In this document: positions 1 to 10,704 of the stretch, in pieces | Layout of the letters: each line of letters opens with the position of its first letter | How positions within the stretch are numbered: the stretch's first letter is position 1 | Source: Omphalotus guepiniiformis | Lineage: Eukaryota > Basidiomycota > Agaricomycetes > Agaricales > Omphalotaceae | NCBI GenBank assembly: GCA_028554645.1 | Contig: JAQOOI010000080.1 | Location: 992,001-1,056,000, forward strand | Reading direction: 5' to 3' | Length of the DNA: 64,000 nt | Translations under genes and position numbers: made by a program | Notes under the pieces: generated by a model | The model's input: only the letters and a program-made list of their open reading frames with translations | What the model was told of the DNA's origin: nothing | The model's database searches: none

Positions 1-3000
1 CTTCAAAGTTCCCTTGGGCCTGGAGGGAGAAGATACTACAGATAGATGATGATGAGGATATTGACGAATCGGAGAAAAGGATTCCAGTACTCGAATCATC
101 TGGTGAAGGGTCCAGTCACGCTGTGCCTCGGGAGCCTTTGTTCGATTTACAAGGCACCAGTCACAATACCCACATTCCTACACCCACCTCTCCTTTATGC
201 GAGTCAACAGACATCTCCTCTCGGGATGTGTTCGGTAGCTCTCTTACTACCTTGACTGCATCCTCTCCCGCAAGATCCTCTCCCGCAAGATCCGTCTCGC
301 CACCAACTATCCAAAAGCGCGTCTCACGTCGCGCGCGCCTCGATTCAAATGACCCTGAGTCTGAGCACGAGGACGCCCAAAGTTCCTATTCCTCATCCCC
401 AGCAAAACATACTATCAATACTCCCAGGTCCCGCTCTTCTTTGACACCTCCAACATCTGAGCCCGAGATGCCTAGACAGTCTCGGAAACTCTCATCGAAA
501 GGAAAGGCTGCTGTTTCTGCTGGCCGGGAACTTGTACCACCTCTACTATTCGAGTCTGAGCAGTCGGATGTGCACAAGACTGCAGGCTCAAAGGGAAAAC
601 GCACCAAGTCTGGCAAAACCAAGGTATTTGACGTTTTCGAAGTGCTGATCATGTTTTGCACCTAACATATACCCACAAGGCTCCTACCAAGAAAGAACTG
701 CGAGATACAGCTCTTGTCCGCCAGCGCATGAATGCAGAGAAGGAAGTCTCCATACCACGCACTGAGGCACGCAAGGCTTTAACGCTGACAAACTTCTTTA
801 ATGATATAAAGTATGTCATCGCTTGACATTACCCTTCCTCTAATTCTCACTTGAAACAGAATCCCCAGGGCTGCTTCCCTCAAAGCGGCAAACTCGTTCT
901 CGTCGGATCCAATTTCAGAGTTTTCTTCGCCCGCTCATATTACGCGTACAGATTCCACAACTTCAATATCCGCAGGTCCTAGTCAGTCTCAGACTCCTCA
1001 AATTCCTGCCGTTGGCAGCCTTGACCAGGATGGGGATGAGGACGAATTCCCAGAACCATTAGAACTGGCCAAGGAACGCAACGAAACAAAACTGGATAGG
1101 TTGCAAGCATTAAATGAAACAAAGCGGCGCATATTAGCGCAGCAACGACAACAGCAACTTGCTGACGATTCCGATGATGACCTAGAAATTGTTGAAACGT
1201 CGGGTACGAGGATGCAGGTTGTTCTGGAATCAGAGGCAGAAGCGAGGAAGACTGGAAAAAAGAGAGATGTCTCTGAAGGCCAGAAAATGCAGAGACAGTT
1301 CAGGGGTCCGACCTTTATTCGTGCAACCGGGTCAGGCCGTGGGGCAGGGAGTTTACGAACCAAAGCGGACTGGGACAAGGCGCTGCTCGAGAAAGCGAAT
1401 GCCGAAGCGACAGAACAGGTTAGAAGAAAAGAAGAGGAATGGGTGCGGAGAGGTGGAACGCTTCCAGCCGGGAGGTTAGGTGAACAACTTCCCGAAAGCC
1501 ATGAACGGCAATCATGGGTAGAAAGGGGTTTACAAAGAGCCAACAAGCCCACGACTCCGGATGACAATCATGAGGATGAAGATGAGGGAGACGAAGATTG
1601 GTCTCCTTCTCAAAGGGGTTCGGCTAGTCCCGTTCATGGCCTAGATGGCAGTGGCGCAGAGGATGAAGATGCGGAACTTGAAGACCAAGACATAACTATG
1701 GTTGATGAGGAGCAAAATAAGGAAGAAGACGAATCGGCCTCTCAGAATGATGTCGTCCGGCGACGTTCCACGAGGGCGGTGGTGGCGTCGGATGACGAGG
1801 ACGACGAGGACGAGAACCGGATTCCTCAGATACCCCAAATCGTACATCGACATTCTCATTCTTCCCTTGATGAATCAACGGAGGAAGACGGAGATAAGGA
1901 AAACAACACCCGTTTGATGTATGACCGCAGTGAAGACAAAGAAAACGCGGCTGTTGTGAGACATGGCTTCTCCAGTACTCGACCTGCACTGGGAGAGCGG
2001 CAAAGCTCGCTGTTCAATCTTGAGGAGTATGTAGAAAGGGGTTTGTCCATGTCCCCTGGTGACCGAGCAATGCTATCTGATGAAGGAGATGACGAAAAGC
2101 TGGTGCGGAGCCCCCTAAAACCGTTACGTGCCGAAGCATCACTCTCTCTATCTCCCATTCCGTTTGCGGCCAGACTTCAACGAGCAGCTTCAGCCGCCTC
2201 TCTTGCATCTGGAGATGCCTCCTCAGAACCTCAGCCGTCACCTTCCCTCGCGCCTATGATTAGCCCAGTCCGCAAGAATCTTGGATTCTCTCAGTTTTCT
2301 GAAGGTGGTTCAGAAGATCCCGCACCGAAAGCCTTGCAAGCTGGATTCTCCGACCTTTTTGAGTCTGGGACAGAGAAGCAACTCTCACAATTCCCTTCTC
2401 GACAACCTGTAGGAAACTCGCCGAGGATGGATTTGTTCAAGAAGGTATAGTCTTTCTACAGACTGAAGATTTTTGATGCTAATGTCTATGACAGAGATCT
2501 ACCTCGGCGTTGTCCGATCTCCGCAGGCACGACTCCCTCGATCTTACCCAGGATGTTGGCCTCCAACCTGCTCTTCAAGTTGACGAACACTTGAAACGTA
2601 AGGCTGATTCAATTTTTGAAAAAGAGCAAGAATATCTGCTGGAAGCAGTCAATGAAGACGTTGAAAAGAAACCAGAACTATATATCGATAAACATGGGTT
2701 GGTCTGAGGAATTTCACTACCAGTGACTTGCTTACTGACGTCAATTCTTATAGTTTCCTCACTCAGACCCGGCCAGACTCCAGTCCAGAAATATATCGTC
2801 CTCCTCCGACGCCCTCTCAGCCGTATTCACAAAATCTGTATGCATTACAGTCACAGCGGCAGCCATTCCGCGAGTTGTCCATGACGGATTCATATTTTGA
2901 TTTCATGGACAAAAATACTCCGGCACCCTCGAATACAGGTCTGCGGCGGTTAGTGAAACGAGGAGATCCCTCAGTGGCGTTGCAGTCTGGCTATAGCAGA

Positions 3001-4316
3001 AATGCATCGACGCCTACTCCACCTGCTAGCCCGAGTGATCGTCGACAATCCCAGCGACAGAAGAACGCGTTCGACTTGCTCGGTCAAAAACAGAAGCCAC
3101 GGAGAAGATTAGAAAAGTCGGAATTCGTTGAAGGGGAGGCGGAGGAGAGTGATGAAGACGAAATGTTTGGATTTAGAACCAAGAAGGACGATGAAGGTGA
3201 AGAAGATGGTGAAGATTTGGATCAGACTTTGGACACACTTGTTGACGACAAGGAGATGGACGAGTCTGCTGTGGCTGCAGAAAAAGTGTTGGAGAAGTAT
3301 CAGTAAGTCGTTCAGTAGTTGGAAGCGCGTCGGTAGATGTCTGATTTTTCTGTTTCAGGGAGCATTTAGAAGGAGACGATGCTGAATTGCAGAAATACCA
3401 TATGGCGGCTGTACAAGGTGAAATGCGGAGGAAAAGGAAGAACATGATGGGTATTGATGATAGCGACGAGGAGGAAGACGAGGACGAGAGGAATCGCAAG
3501 ATTCGGAGGAAGATGAAAGAACATAAAATTCGTGATGATATCGAATCACTAGGTATGAGGATCCAATTGCTTTGTTGTGTAATCAAAGTGACATTGCTTC
3601 AAAGGAAAGCACCCGGAGACAAAGGCTTTCTACGAGACATACGCGAAAGGGATCAATGACGAAGGCGATCCTGAGCTGGAGTACCTGATGAAGGAGGACG
3701 AACCTGTGGACATGAAGATGAGAACAGAGGCAGATGTGCCTGGCCAATCGGATGCTGAAGATGGTGACGACAACGAAAACGATGAGAATTCTGGGCCTGG
3801 GTCCATCTCTAGGGACGAATTTGTGCGACAGGTGCGAGAACTTGCACAGACAGACGAGGTAGGCTAGACCCCCATTGAGTCAAAAGGTTCTTCTAAATTC
3901 TTTTTTCTCAGGACGAAGAGGTGCTGGATCCGAACGACACGTCGTGGGTCGACGCAGCTATGGACCTGGAGGAGGAAGATGGCAATGTTCGCGTCAAAGA
4001 TATATCTAGGCAGCATCTCCCTCGTCGTAGTCGACTGGATCCATTGGAGTACGAAGGTGGCTCTGAGGTGCGCTACGCGTCGCACATGATCGATGAAGCG
4101 AACCGTAGCCGTAGTGCATCCTGGGTAAAGAACGAGAGCAGAATGAAGAGGATGGGAAATGCGCGGTCTGTGGGAGGAGCTGCTGTGACAGGACACGGAC
4201 CGAAGAAAGCATGGCGAGGCCCTTCCAGTACCGCAGTTAGCAGTAAACCGGCATCTGTGGTGAAAGCTACTTCTAGCATGCTCAAAGCAGTGGACCGAAG
4301 TGATCGGTTCAAGTAG
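1..4316 (+). CDS. MRC1: Mrc1/claspin-like replication checkpoint mediator, 5' partial
   Basis: Probable replication-fork checkpoint adaptor. Mrc1/claspin travels with the fork and relays stalling signals to the effector kinase. The reading frame is open from base 3, so the start lies outside the window. Exons run through a Ser/Pro-rich N-terminus, a basic-acidic coiled segment near 1080-1250 (ETKRRILAQQRQQQ), a long acidic SQ/TP-rich middle, and then the region recognised as the MRC1 domain at about 3110-3850. That domain has acidic runs, EHLEGDDAELQKYHMAAVQG across the 3302-3359 intron, and KHPETKAFYETYAKG after the intron at about 3550. At least six introns are visible. Stop TAG is at 4314-4316. 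The repeated SSPARSSPARS comes from a short tandem duplication near 265-295. The family is recognised by similarity to the conserved domain only; the rest is low complexity. Confidence 0.82.
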
Positions 4317-4702
4317 ATGTTCAAAGCATCATGCATCATGTATCGCTCTCTCAATTTGTTTTACGCTTTCTTGATTTGTGTAAAAATACTAATGTAAAAT
4401 AAAAGAGATAAATAATTCCTGTGAGGCGCGCCGAAGCAAGCATCAACGGTGGGAAAAGCGAATAAGCGAAAGTAAGTGGTAAAAAGAGTGGTGTTACAAG
4501 AAGGTGAATTTAATTTTTAGATTCAATGTATCTCTTTGTGAACGAAAAGCTCTGGTACGTTGGAAATATGAAGTAAAGATAACAACACGGTCAACTCTGG
4601 GGGTATAACTCATACAATAACAGGGAATCCAAGAGCCTGTTACCAACCGAAACCTGGAAACCCGAAAACGAAAAACCGAAAACCAAGAACGCAAAACACA
4701 AA
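4317..4702. other. Convergent intergenic region
   Basis: This is the 3' side of MRC1 and of the small minus-strand gene. AT-rich sequence with AATAAA-like strings near 4395 (on +) could serve for polyadenylation. No gene or RNA was recognised. Confidence 0.5.
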
Positions 4703-5176
4703 TCAATGATATTGTTTCCCGCCAAACCCTCTGCCAAACCGTATCCAGTTGACAGCTTTAGCTTGACGCGGTTGTGGGACGTTGCATGTTCGTGAAGGCT
4801 GACGTGAATGTGATGAACTTCTTCGTTTTCTGTTGGCCGTTTGTATCTGGAAGTAAATCGCGCGTGAGCATCTGAACAAACTTGAGAGCTCTGCGGTACC
4901 TACTTTGTGGCGAAGTAGTATAAGTTTTGCCATGTTCGCAGGTGGACCACTCTCCCTGAACGGATTACCTACGGCGAGCCACAGAAAAGACATTTAAGTC
5001 TCAGAACAGAGAAGGAAGAGAAACGCGAACGGATTACGAGCAGCAACGACAGCAAGACCAGATTCGTGAGCATCGAGGGTATCGTCGGTTGCGATAATAG
5101 ATTGCCATACGGCTGGCATGAAGAGATAGATGAAGAGGAGGGCGGCGAAGAGGGAACTGAATACGACAGCAATCAT
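4703..5176 (-). CDS. Small hypothetical membrane protein
   Basis: Not a family I recognise. The ATG at 5176 opens a frame starting MIAVVFSSLFAALLFIYLFM, a convincing N-terminal membrane segment, followed by an acidic loop. A first intron (5035 to 4967) can join AAR to NPFRESGPPANMAKL, and a second (about 4905 to 4850) leads to a basic tail that ends GKQYH at the stop at 4703. The exon 3 frame is uncertain: another frame reads YKRPTENEEVHHIHVSL and stays open past 4703. The gene is head-to-head with tafazzin, 182 bp apart, which favours a real promoter. An 11-bp direct repeat marks both edges of intron 1. Likely a short single-pass membrane protein; function unknown. Confidence 0.4.
4958..5037. 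repeat. 11-bp direct repeat at both edges of a predicted intron
   Basis: GAACGGATTAC occurs at 4958-4968 and again at 5027-5037, a spacing of 69 bp. On the minus strand the two copies read GTAATCCGTTC. One contains the 5' splice donor and the other starts the next exon directly after CCGTAG. Confidence 0.75.
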
Positions 5177-5358
5177 TTTTCGTGTCGGTAGGCGCGCCCG
5201 ACGGCCAGCAGCACGCCCCTCTTCAGATAGCAGAAGCAGGGCTTTGGGGGAAGAGGAGCGTTTGCGGTTGGGGGTCGAAAGTTATTAGCGATTCCGCTTA
5301 TGTCAGCCAATTATTTGATCTTTGTGATGCCTCCTCGGCGGTGGGTATTCGCTGAGTA
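5177..5358. promoter_or_regulatory. Shared divergent promoter, small membrane protein / tafazzin
   Basis: The two ATGs at 5176 (minus) and 5359 (plus) are only 182 bp apart, so both promoters must lie here or overlap the coding starts. No specific factor site was identified. Confidence 0.45.
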
Positions 5359-6421
5359 ATGTCCCTTTTGTCCGCTGCGACAGTCACTGCTGTAGGTCTG
5401 ACTTGTAAAACTTTCATTAATCTTGGTCTTTGCTCTGTCTCGGTCACTGGTCTTCATAATCTCGTCACTGCTCTCGAGAGCGATGCCAGAAGCAATGCCA
5501 GAAGCAATGCCAGAAGCAATGCCCAGGGCGTAGTCACTGGTATGAAGTTTCACAGTTCTTTAGCACTTTTTACCGACGCGTTTTGAACTACTGTCTCTAA
5601 CCATATCTCGACGCTTGACGATCCACTTACGTGGGGTGTACTTCCAGCTAGATACTACCTCCACTCACGTCTCACACGCTGGTCTCTCGGTGCTTCGGAT
5701 ATTATGTTCACCAACCCGTGAGGCAAACCTTTACTTCCAACCCGTGCACCCCCACTTCATGCGCAGGACAGGATATTCTCTGCTTTCTTTCGATACGGTC
5801 AAGTCTTGGAAACAATCCGCGGAAAGGGCACATATCAAGCTGCAGTCGATACTGCAATAGAAAAGCTCAATAGAGGTGATTGGGTGCGTTTAGAATTAAT
5901 CGTAGTTTATACGCGCAGAGTCTAACGCGTAACCTAGATCCATCTATACGGCGAGGGAAAGGTGAACCAGCCAGATACATATATGAAAGGTCCGGACGGT
6001 GCAGCCATCTTACCTAGATTCAAATGGGGAGTGTACGTTTCATGTATCCCGCATTTCTATCTCCATTGTGCTCACCCCAACTATCGGCAGAGGAAAAATA
6101 CTCTCGTCCCCATCCATTACACCCGTTGTAATCCCAATGTGGATAACCGGCTTTGATAGCCTCATGCCTGAAGGCCGCCCTTTCCCCTACAAGTTCCTTC
6201 CCCGACTTGGTGCCCGACTCAGCGTAACTTTTGGCTCGCCCCTTCCTGCCGACATGATCACCTCAACTATCGGTCGGATCAAGTCAGCAAGGCAACCTGC
6301 AGAGAAGGATATGGATTTAGAGCGCAGGATGATCACAGAGGTGACGGCTGTTGTACACCGTGCTGTCCAGGATTTAGGGCGAACTGTCTCTGGCAGCTCG
6401 CTGGGGGCCCCAGTGAAGTAG
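5359..6421 (+). CDS. TAZ1: Tafazzin, mitochondrial cardiolipin transacylase
   Basis: Remodels cardiolipin by acyl transfer from phospholipids at mitochondrial membranes. The spliced protein shows the acyltransferase HX4D motif (SNHISTLDDP) just after intron 1 near 5596, then LTWGVLPARYYLHS, IFSAFFRYGQVLETIRG, and GDW joined across an intron to IHLYGEGKVNQP, the tafazzin-type second block. FKWGVGK and ITPVVIPMWITGFD follow, and the tail from 6150 is intact to the stop at 6419-6421. The protein is colinear with yeast Taz1. The ATG at 5359 begins a hydrophobic N-terminal segment that matches the family; no upstream exon is needed. An unusual four-copy 12-bp repeat lies just before the catalytic exon. 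The 3' end is only 70 bp from the convergent exchanger gene. Confidence 0.9.
5479..5526 (+). repeat. 12-bp tandem repeat, about 4 copies, in tafazzin exon 1
   Basis: Units of AGCAATGCCAGA (first unit with one change, last unit altered at its end) encode a run of Ser-Asn-Ala-Arg between the N-terminal helix and the GVVTG sequence that precedes the catalytic motif. The period is a multiple of three, so copy-number change would keep the frame. Confidence 0.9.
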
Positions 6422-6491
6422 TCCATAATAAAATAAAAATTATACGACAATTATTATAATTCATCGGGTGCAAATAAATACGAAGAAATTA

Positions 6492-8801
6492 CTAGTGATG
6501 GCCTTTCATTTTTGGCCGTATGGTATGATTCTCCTTGATCAGCTTTTCCTCCAGCAAAATATCATATAGGAGCAACAACGCCTGTAACTTGTCAGTGAGA
6601 ACCTCGTTTGACAGTGGTGTGACAACAGCAGTGGGCGACGTTTGAACTGTGACGATCGAGGGTGTTGCTTGGGGGACAGAGGTCGAGGTCGAGGTCGAGG
6701 TAGGTGTCGGTGAAAACGTAAGACTACTGTTGGTTGCAGTGAGATTTGAGCTTTGAAGAGCTTCAGCAATGCTAGTGGACGAGAGCATAACGTTGATCTC
6801 AGGTTGGCCAGGATAAAACCATGCGGTGAGTGCCTGGTAGAAGCTACTTGTCAGAAAGATATTCGCGAAGAATAATGAGAAAGTGGCGTACAATCATAAA
6901 ATATAATGCAACAAGCATGACACCCTCCGCCCAATTAGTCTTTGCGTCTGCCGTGACATAGTTCAGCAAAAAGCAACTGCCGAAGAGGACGGCCACTTCA
7001 AACAGGTCAAACAGGAGGGTCATCGGACGTTGGATGATCCACCCTAATAGTACGATGAAGGGAGTCCAGAGCAACATGAATTGGATAGCAAGCTCGATAG
7101 AGCGATACTCTGCTAAGGTTTGTGGAGTGGTTACTTTTTGTCGAAAGAACGTGGAGCGTATGAAGTTGACCAAGGATATGAGGGCGTCGGGGGAAAATGA
7201 GACAATGGGGAGGAGGATCAAGCCGAACCATCTTGAGAATAAACCATTAGAAAATTGTTGTTCAACAAATGAAGAAAGAAAGATTGACTGACTCTTCCGG
7301 AAGGTCAAACCTACGCCTCATCGGATTGATACTCTCAACGAGTATCTCGGCAGTGACCGCCATCATCCCTCCAGAAATCAAAAGCAAAAGCAACGCCACG
7401 CTAAGACTAGTCGCTGCCTCCTTATCTTCCAGTTCTTCTGTAATCCTTTTCAGTTCCTCCGGAGCGTCCTTGCGTTTATGCAGCCCTTTCTCTTCTTCCC
7501 CTGGAGGACGATGAAGGAAAAGCCGAGAGCATACATATCTAAAAGGGGGCGTTAGAAGAATGAGTGGAGGTAAGGAGATATTCGTACGTACACTACAAGG
7601 AGAATGATAGCGATTCCTCGGCTAACTTTCAACAGCTGGTCTCGCAAACTGTCATTAAGCACACTCTCGACTCCCAATATGTCTTGCGTGAAAGCACCTC
7701 GGTCAAGGGCAGTAAAAAAGGAAACTGGCAATAGAAAAGTCAAGGCGCTAAAATTGGTTGTCAGTATCTGTATCCTGATTGACCTTGTACGGCTTACCCC
7801 ATTGTAAGCAGAGAATGATTTAACTCCGTCAGGTGCGGATGGAGCTCTTGAGTAGCGATGCGAGCACCGCCTGTTATGAATGCCGTGCCTGGTACTAGCA
7901 GAAGACGGAGCGTCACTACACCTGGCATCTAAAATTAACTTCATTGGAAAGCCGATATACTAGATAACACCCTACCAATTATGGTGGACTGCAAAAGTCG
8001 CAACCTTCAATCAGAGCAATGAGCCTCCAAAGATCACACAGAAGCGAGAAAGCACGTACTCCCATTTCACGAGCAGGAAGAGAGCCAAAATAGCTTCCAC
8101 GGCGCTGCGAAGTGTGTAAGAACGTTGAGAACAGAAGTATTGAAAAAGACAAGACAGACTTGTTGATGGTGATGACGATGAGATCTCCCAAATCCTTCCC
8201 GCAATATAAGGCTATATTCTCCGCACCAAAGTCAAGTAGCTTGATAAGAGGTATCAGTGATACGAAGCAGACTGAGGAAGGGCGTATCAGAAGAGTCCAA
8301 CGAGATGTTTTGGAGTTTGGGCTCACGTCCAAAGGTTACAACATGATCGATTTTATGCAAGAAATGCAACGTCCATAATATCGGCAATACAGGTAGCAGA
8401 ACATTGAGGTCTTGACACAGTGCTTAGTGACTTATTAATCCACGATTAGAGGATTGAGACTCACAAGAGGACAAGACTACCGCCTTCAAACTCTTCGCAA
8501 GCCCAACCCTCCTCCTTTGGTGCGCCTTAGGCCAGAACTCGGGTTTATAGTGCATAATCGTCGACAGTCTCCTCAACCTCGACTTGACTGAGTTTTCAGA
8601 GGGTGGTACGCCCCACGGAATATAACTCTCCTCCTCTCCACGATCCGGACTCCATGCACTTCGAAGTCCACCGTTCTCCTCATCCCTAGGGGAGTAGCCA
8701 TCGCTGTTGGCGTTTACATTGATGTTGGCATTATTGGCGAGCACAGGGACAGATTGAGTGAGTAGATCCATTGCCCGCTGGTGATGCGGATTCATTGCCA
8801 T
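6492..8801 (-). CDS. CAX-superfamily cation/proton exchanger, paralogue A (VNX1-like)
   Basis: Polytopic vacuolar or endomembrane cation/H+ antiporter. In order, after a hydrophilic N-terminus: LNVLLPVLPILW, IPLIKLLDFGAENIAL, NNAVEAILALFLL (first alpha repeat), a GTAFITGGARI segment, SRGIAIILLVVY, WFGLILLPIVSFSPDAL (second repeat) and LLNYVTADAKTNWAEG, a highly characteristic CAX block, then AWFYPGQPE and a Ser/Thr-rich tail. The canonical GNxxE of calcium exchangers is replaced in both repeats, which in my recollection fits yeast Vnx1, a monovalent cation/H+ antiporter, better than Vcx1. About eight introns. The first in-frame ATG after an upstream stop is at 8801, though a 5' exon near 9050 is possible. 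Paralogue B lies at 10705-12879, beyond eIF3g. Confidence 0.85.
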
Positions 8802-9417
8802 CTGACGTCCTCCCTGAGGATCGAAGGTGATGGGTGAGTCCAGCTCCAACCCGAGAAACGTTTAGTGAGCGCGCTGCGCGAAGGAATGAAGAGAAAGGAT
8901 CTCGGATGTTGGTCAGGTATATGTGTTATGTACCTGTGCATAGCCATAGAGCCAGGCGGGGATGGGGGCGTGATGTTTTGATGTGCGCTTGCTAAAAATT
9001 GTTTTCCATCGCCGGGGAGCTGCGGAGGACTGTGCAACAGGCATACTCAGGCCTGCAGGAGGCACTGGTGGTCCGAAGGAAACACTGAAATGCTGCAATT
9101 AGGACTCGAAGTTACTGTATCACCATGTTTCAAGCTGTATTTATTTTGATGGCTTTCATGAAAACCTATAAGTATAGTCTATACAAGTCTGAGCTTCATT
9201 AGTCGGTTGAATTGGAAATTGAAGCATTACTCGCTTTATAACAAGTTAGAAACTCGGAAACTCGGAATTGCTGCTCGTCTATATGCAGTACACCTATTTC
9301 TATACCAAGCGCAAAATCCCACGGGTGCACGGTGCCGAATCTGTCAATCCAAGTATTACTTAGTGGCTCCTACTGTACCAGCACTTGGTACTTGACTTCT
9401 ATTATCTCTAATCCATC
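8802..9417. other. Divergent intergenic region upstream of exchanger A and eIF3g
   Basis: Contains a possible 5' exon on the minus strand near 9056-8935 (reading MPVAQSSAAPRRWKTIF) that could be spliced to exchanger A, but the frame upstream of 8801 is closed by a stop. Otherwise no gene seen. Confidence 0.4.
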
Positions 9418-10611
9418 ATGTCTACGGCGTGAGCTTCTCTATCCCTTTCTCAATCTCAGTTGCTTTAACGTGTGTTTGCAGAGCGAAAACTTCCTGGGCT
9501 GACGACGTCGATGAGCTAGGTAGGTTTTTTAGCCACCTTCCCAATAAGTGGCCACCCTCATTCCTATCGTGACAAACAAACAGAGCAGCAAGAATCCATC
9601 GATGAGAACGGAATCATAACTACCGTTGAATACATTGTCAATGAACAGGGCAAGAAAGTGAAAGTTCGTCGCAATCCACCTGAAAGACCTGCTCCGTGAT
9701 TTATGTCCTCCACCCCCACAGATCACTCGTAAAATCAAAAGAACGTTACAAAAATCGGTCGTCGATCATGAAGTGGCCGAGCGAGCAAAATGGGACAAGT
9801 TTGGTGCAGAGAAAGGGAAGCCGCGTGGGCCAGATCGAGCGACAACTACTGTAGGAGAAAACGTGAATTTAATTCTCAGCGCCGGAAACAAGGTGCGCTT
9901 TTCGTTTATACTTACTGTGAGGACATCGCACCGAAGCTTCTGCAGGTTGGTGAGGCCGAGCAAAACCAGGAAGAGAAGAAACCCGCACGCGCAGCCACCG
10001 GTGGCAAGGTCGTCTGCCGACTGTGTAAGGGCGACCATTTCACCGCAAAATGTCCTTACAAGGATACTCTCGGAGGACTGGACAGTAATGGTCCGTGCAG
10101 TCCAACTCTGTGATGACTTCAACTCACTTTGTCTATCAGATACCGGGGTTGGTTTGGATGACGACAACCTACCGCCTTCAGACTCAGCTCCTTCTGGTCC
10201 GGGTGCCTCTACCGGAGGAAAGTATGTTCCTCCATCCATGCGAGCTGGAGCTCGCGGAGCAGGAGAGTCGATGCGTGGACCAGGCGGAAGCAGAGACGAT
10301 CTACCCACATTACGTGTCACGAACATCTCGGAAGATACTCAAGAGAACGATCTTCGGGAGTTGTTTGGTGTATTCGGTCGTGTTGCCAGAGTATACGTGG
10401 GTCGTGATCGGGAGACTGGCGCTGGAAAGGGTTTCGCGTTTGTCAGCTTCGAAGATAGAGCTGTCGCTCAAAAGGCTATGGAAAAGATCAATGGCAAGGG
10501 CTACGACAACTTGATCCTAAGTGTACAGTGGAGCCGTAAGTTGTTCATAAAGTCTTTATTAGAAGCGCGATGCTAATATAGCGTTTAGAACCTCGGACGG
10601 AGCAGAGATGA
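9418..10611 (+). CDS. TIF35: Translation initiation factor eIF3 subunit g
   Basis: RNA-binding subunit of eIF3, which promotes scanning and reinitiation on the 40S ribosome. The first coding exon is only 11 nt (MSTA), spliced to KTSWADDVDELE. Then come TTVEYIVNEQGKKVKV, TRKIKRTLQK, the zinc knuckle CRLCKGDHFTAKC (CX2CX5HX4C-type spacing) at about 10018-10056, a KYVPPSMR motif and a C-terminal RRM with LRVTNISEDT (RNP2) and GKGFAFVSFE (RNP1). The last exon encodes PRTEQR and the stop at 10609-10611. All elements of the family are present in order. The gene sits between the two exchanger paralogues on the opposite strand and ends 93 bp from paralogue B. Confidence 0.95.
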
Positions 10612-10704
10612 AATCTTCTGCTGCCTCCCATGTTATATATATTACGCAGATTAGTCGACTATATGGAATGCTATATGAGATGTCCACCATTCACCACAAT
10701 GCAT

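Noticed and set aside
998..1567. 189-codon minus-strand frame inside MRC1
   Set aside because: Antisense shadow of the acidic coding region; it has no domain and the plus frame matches Mrc1.
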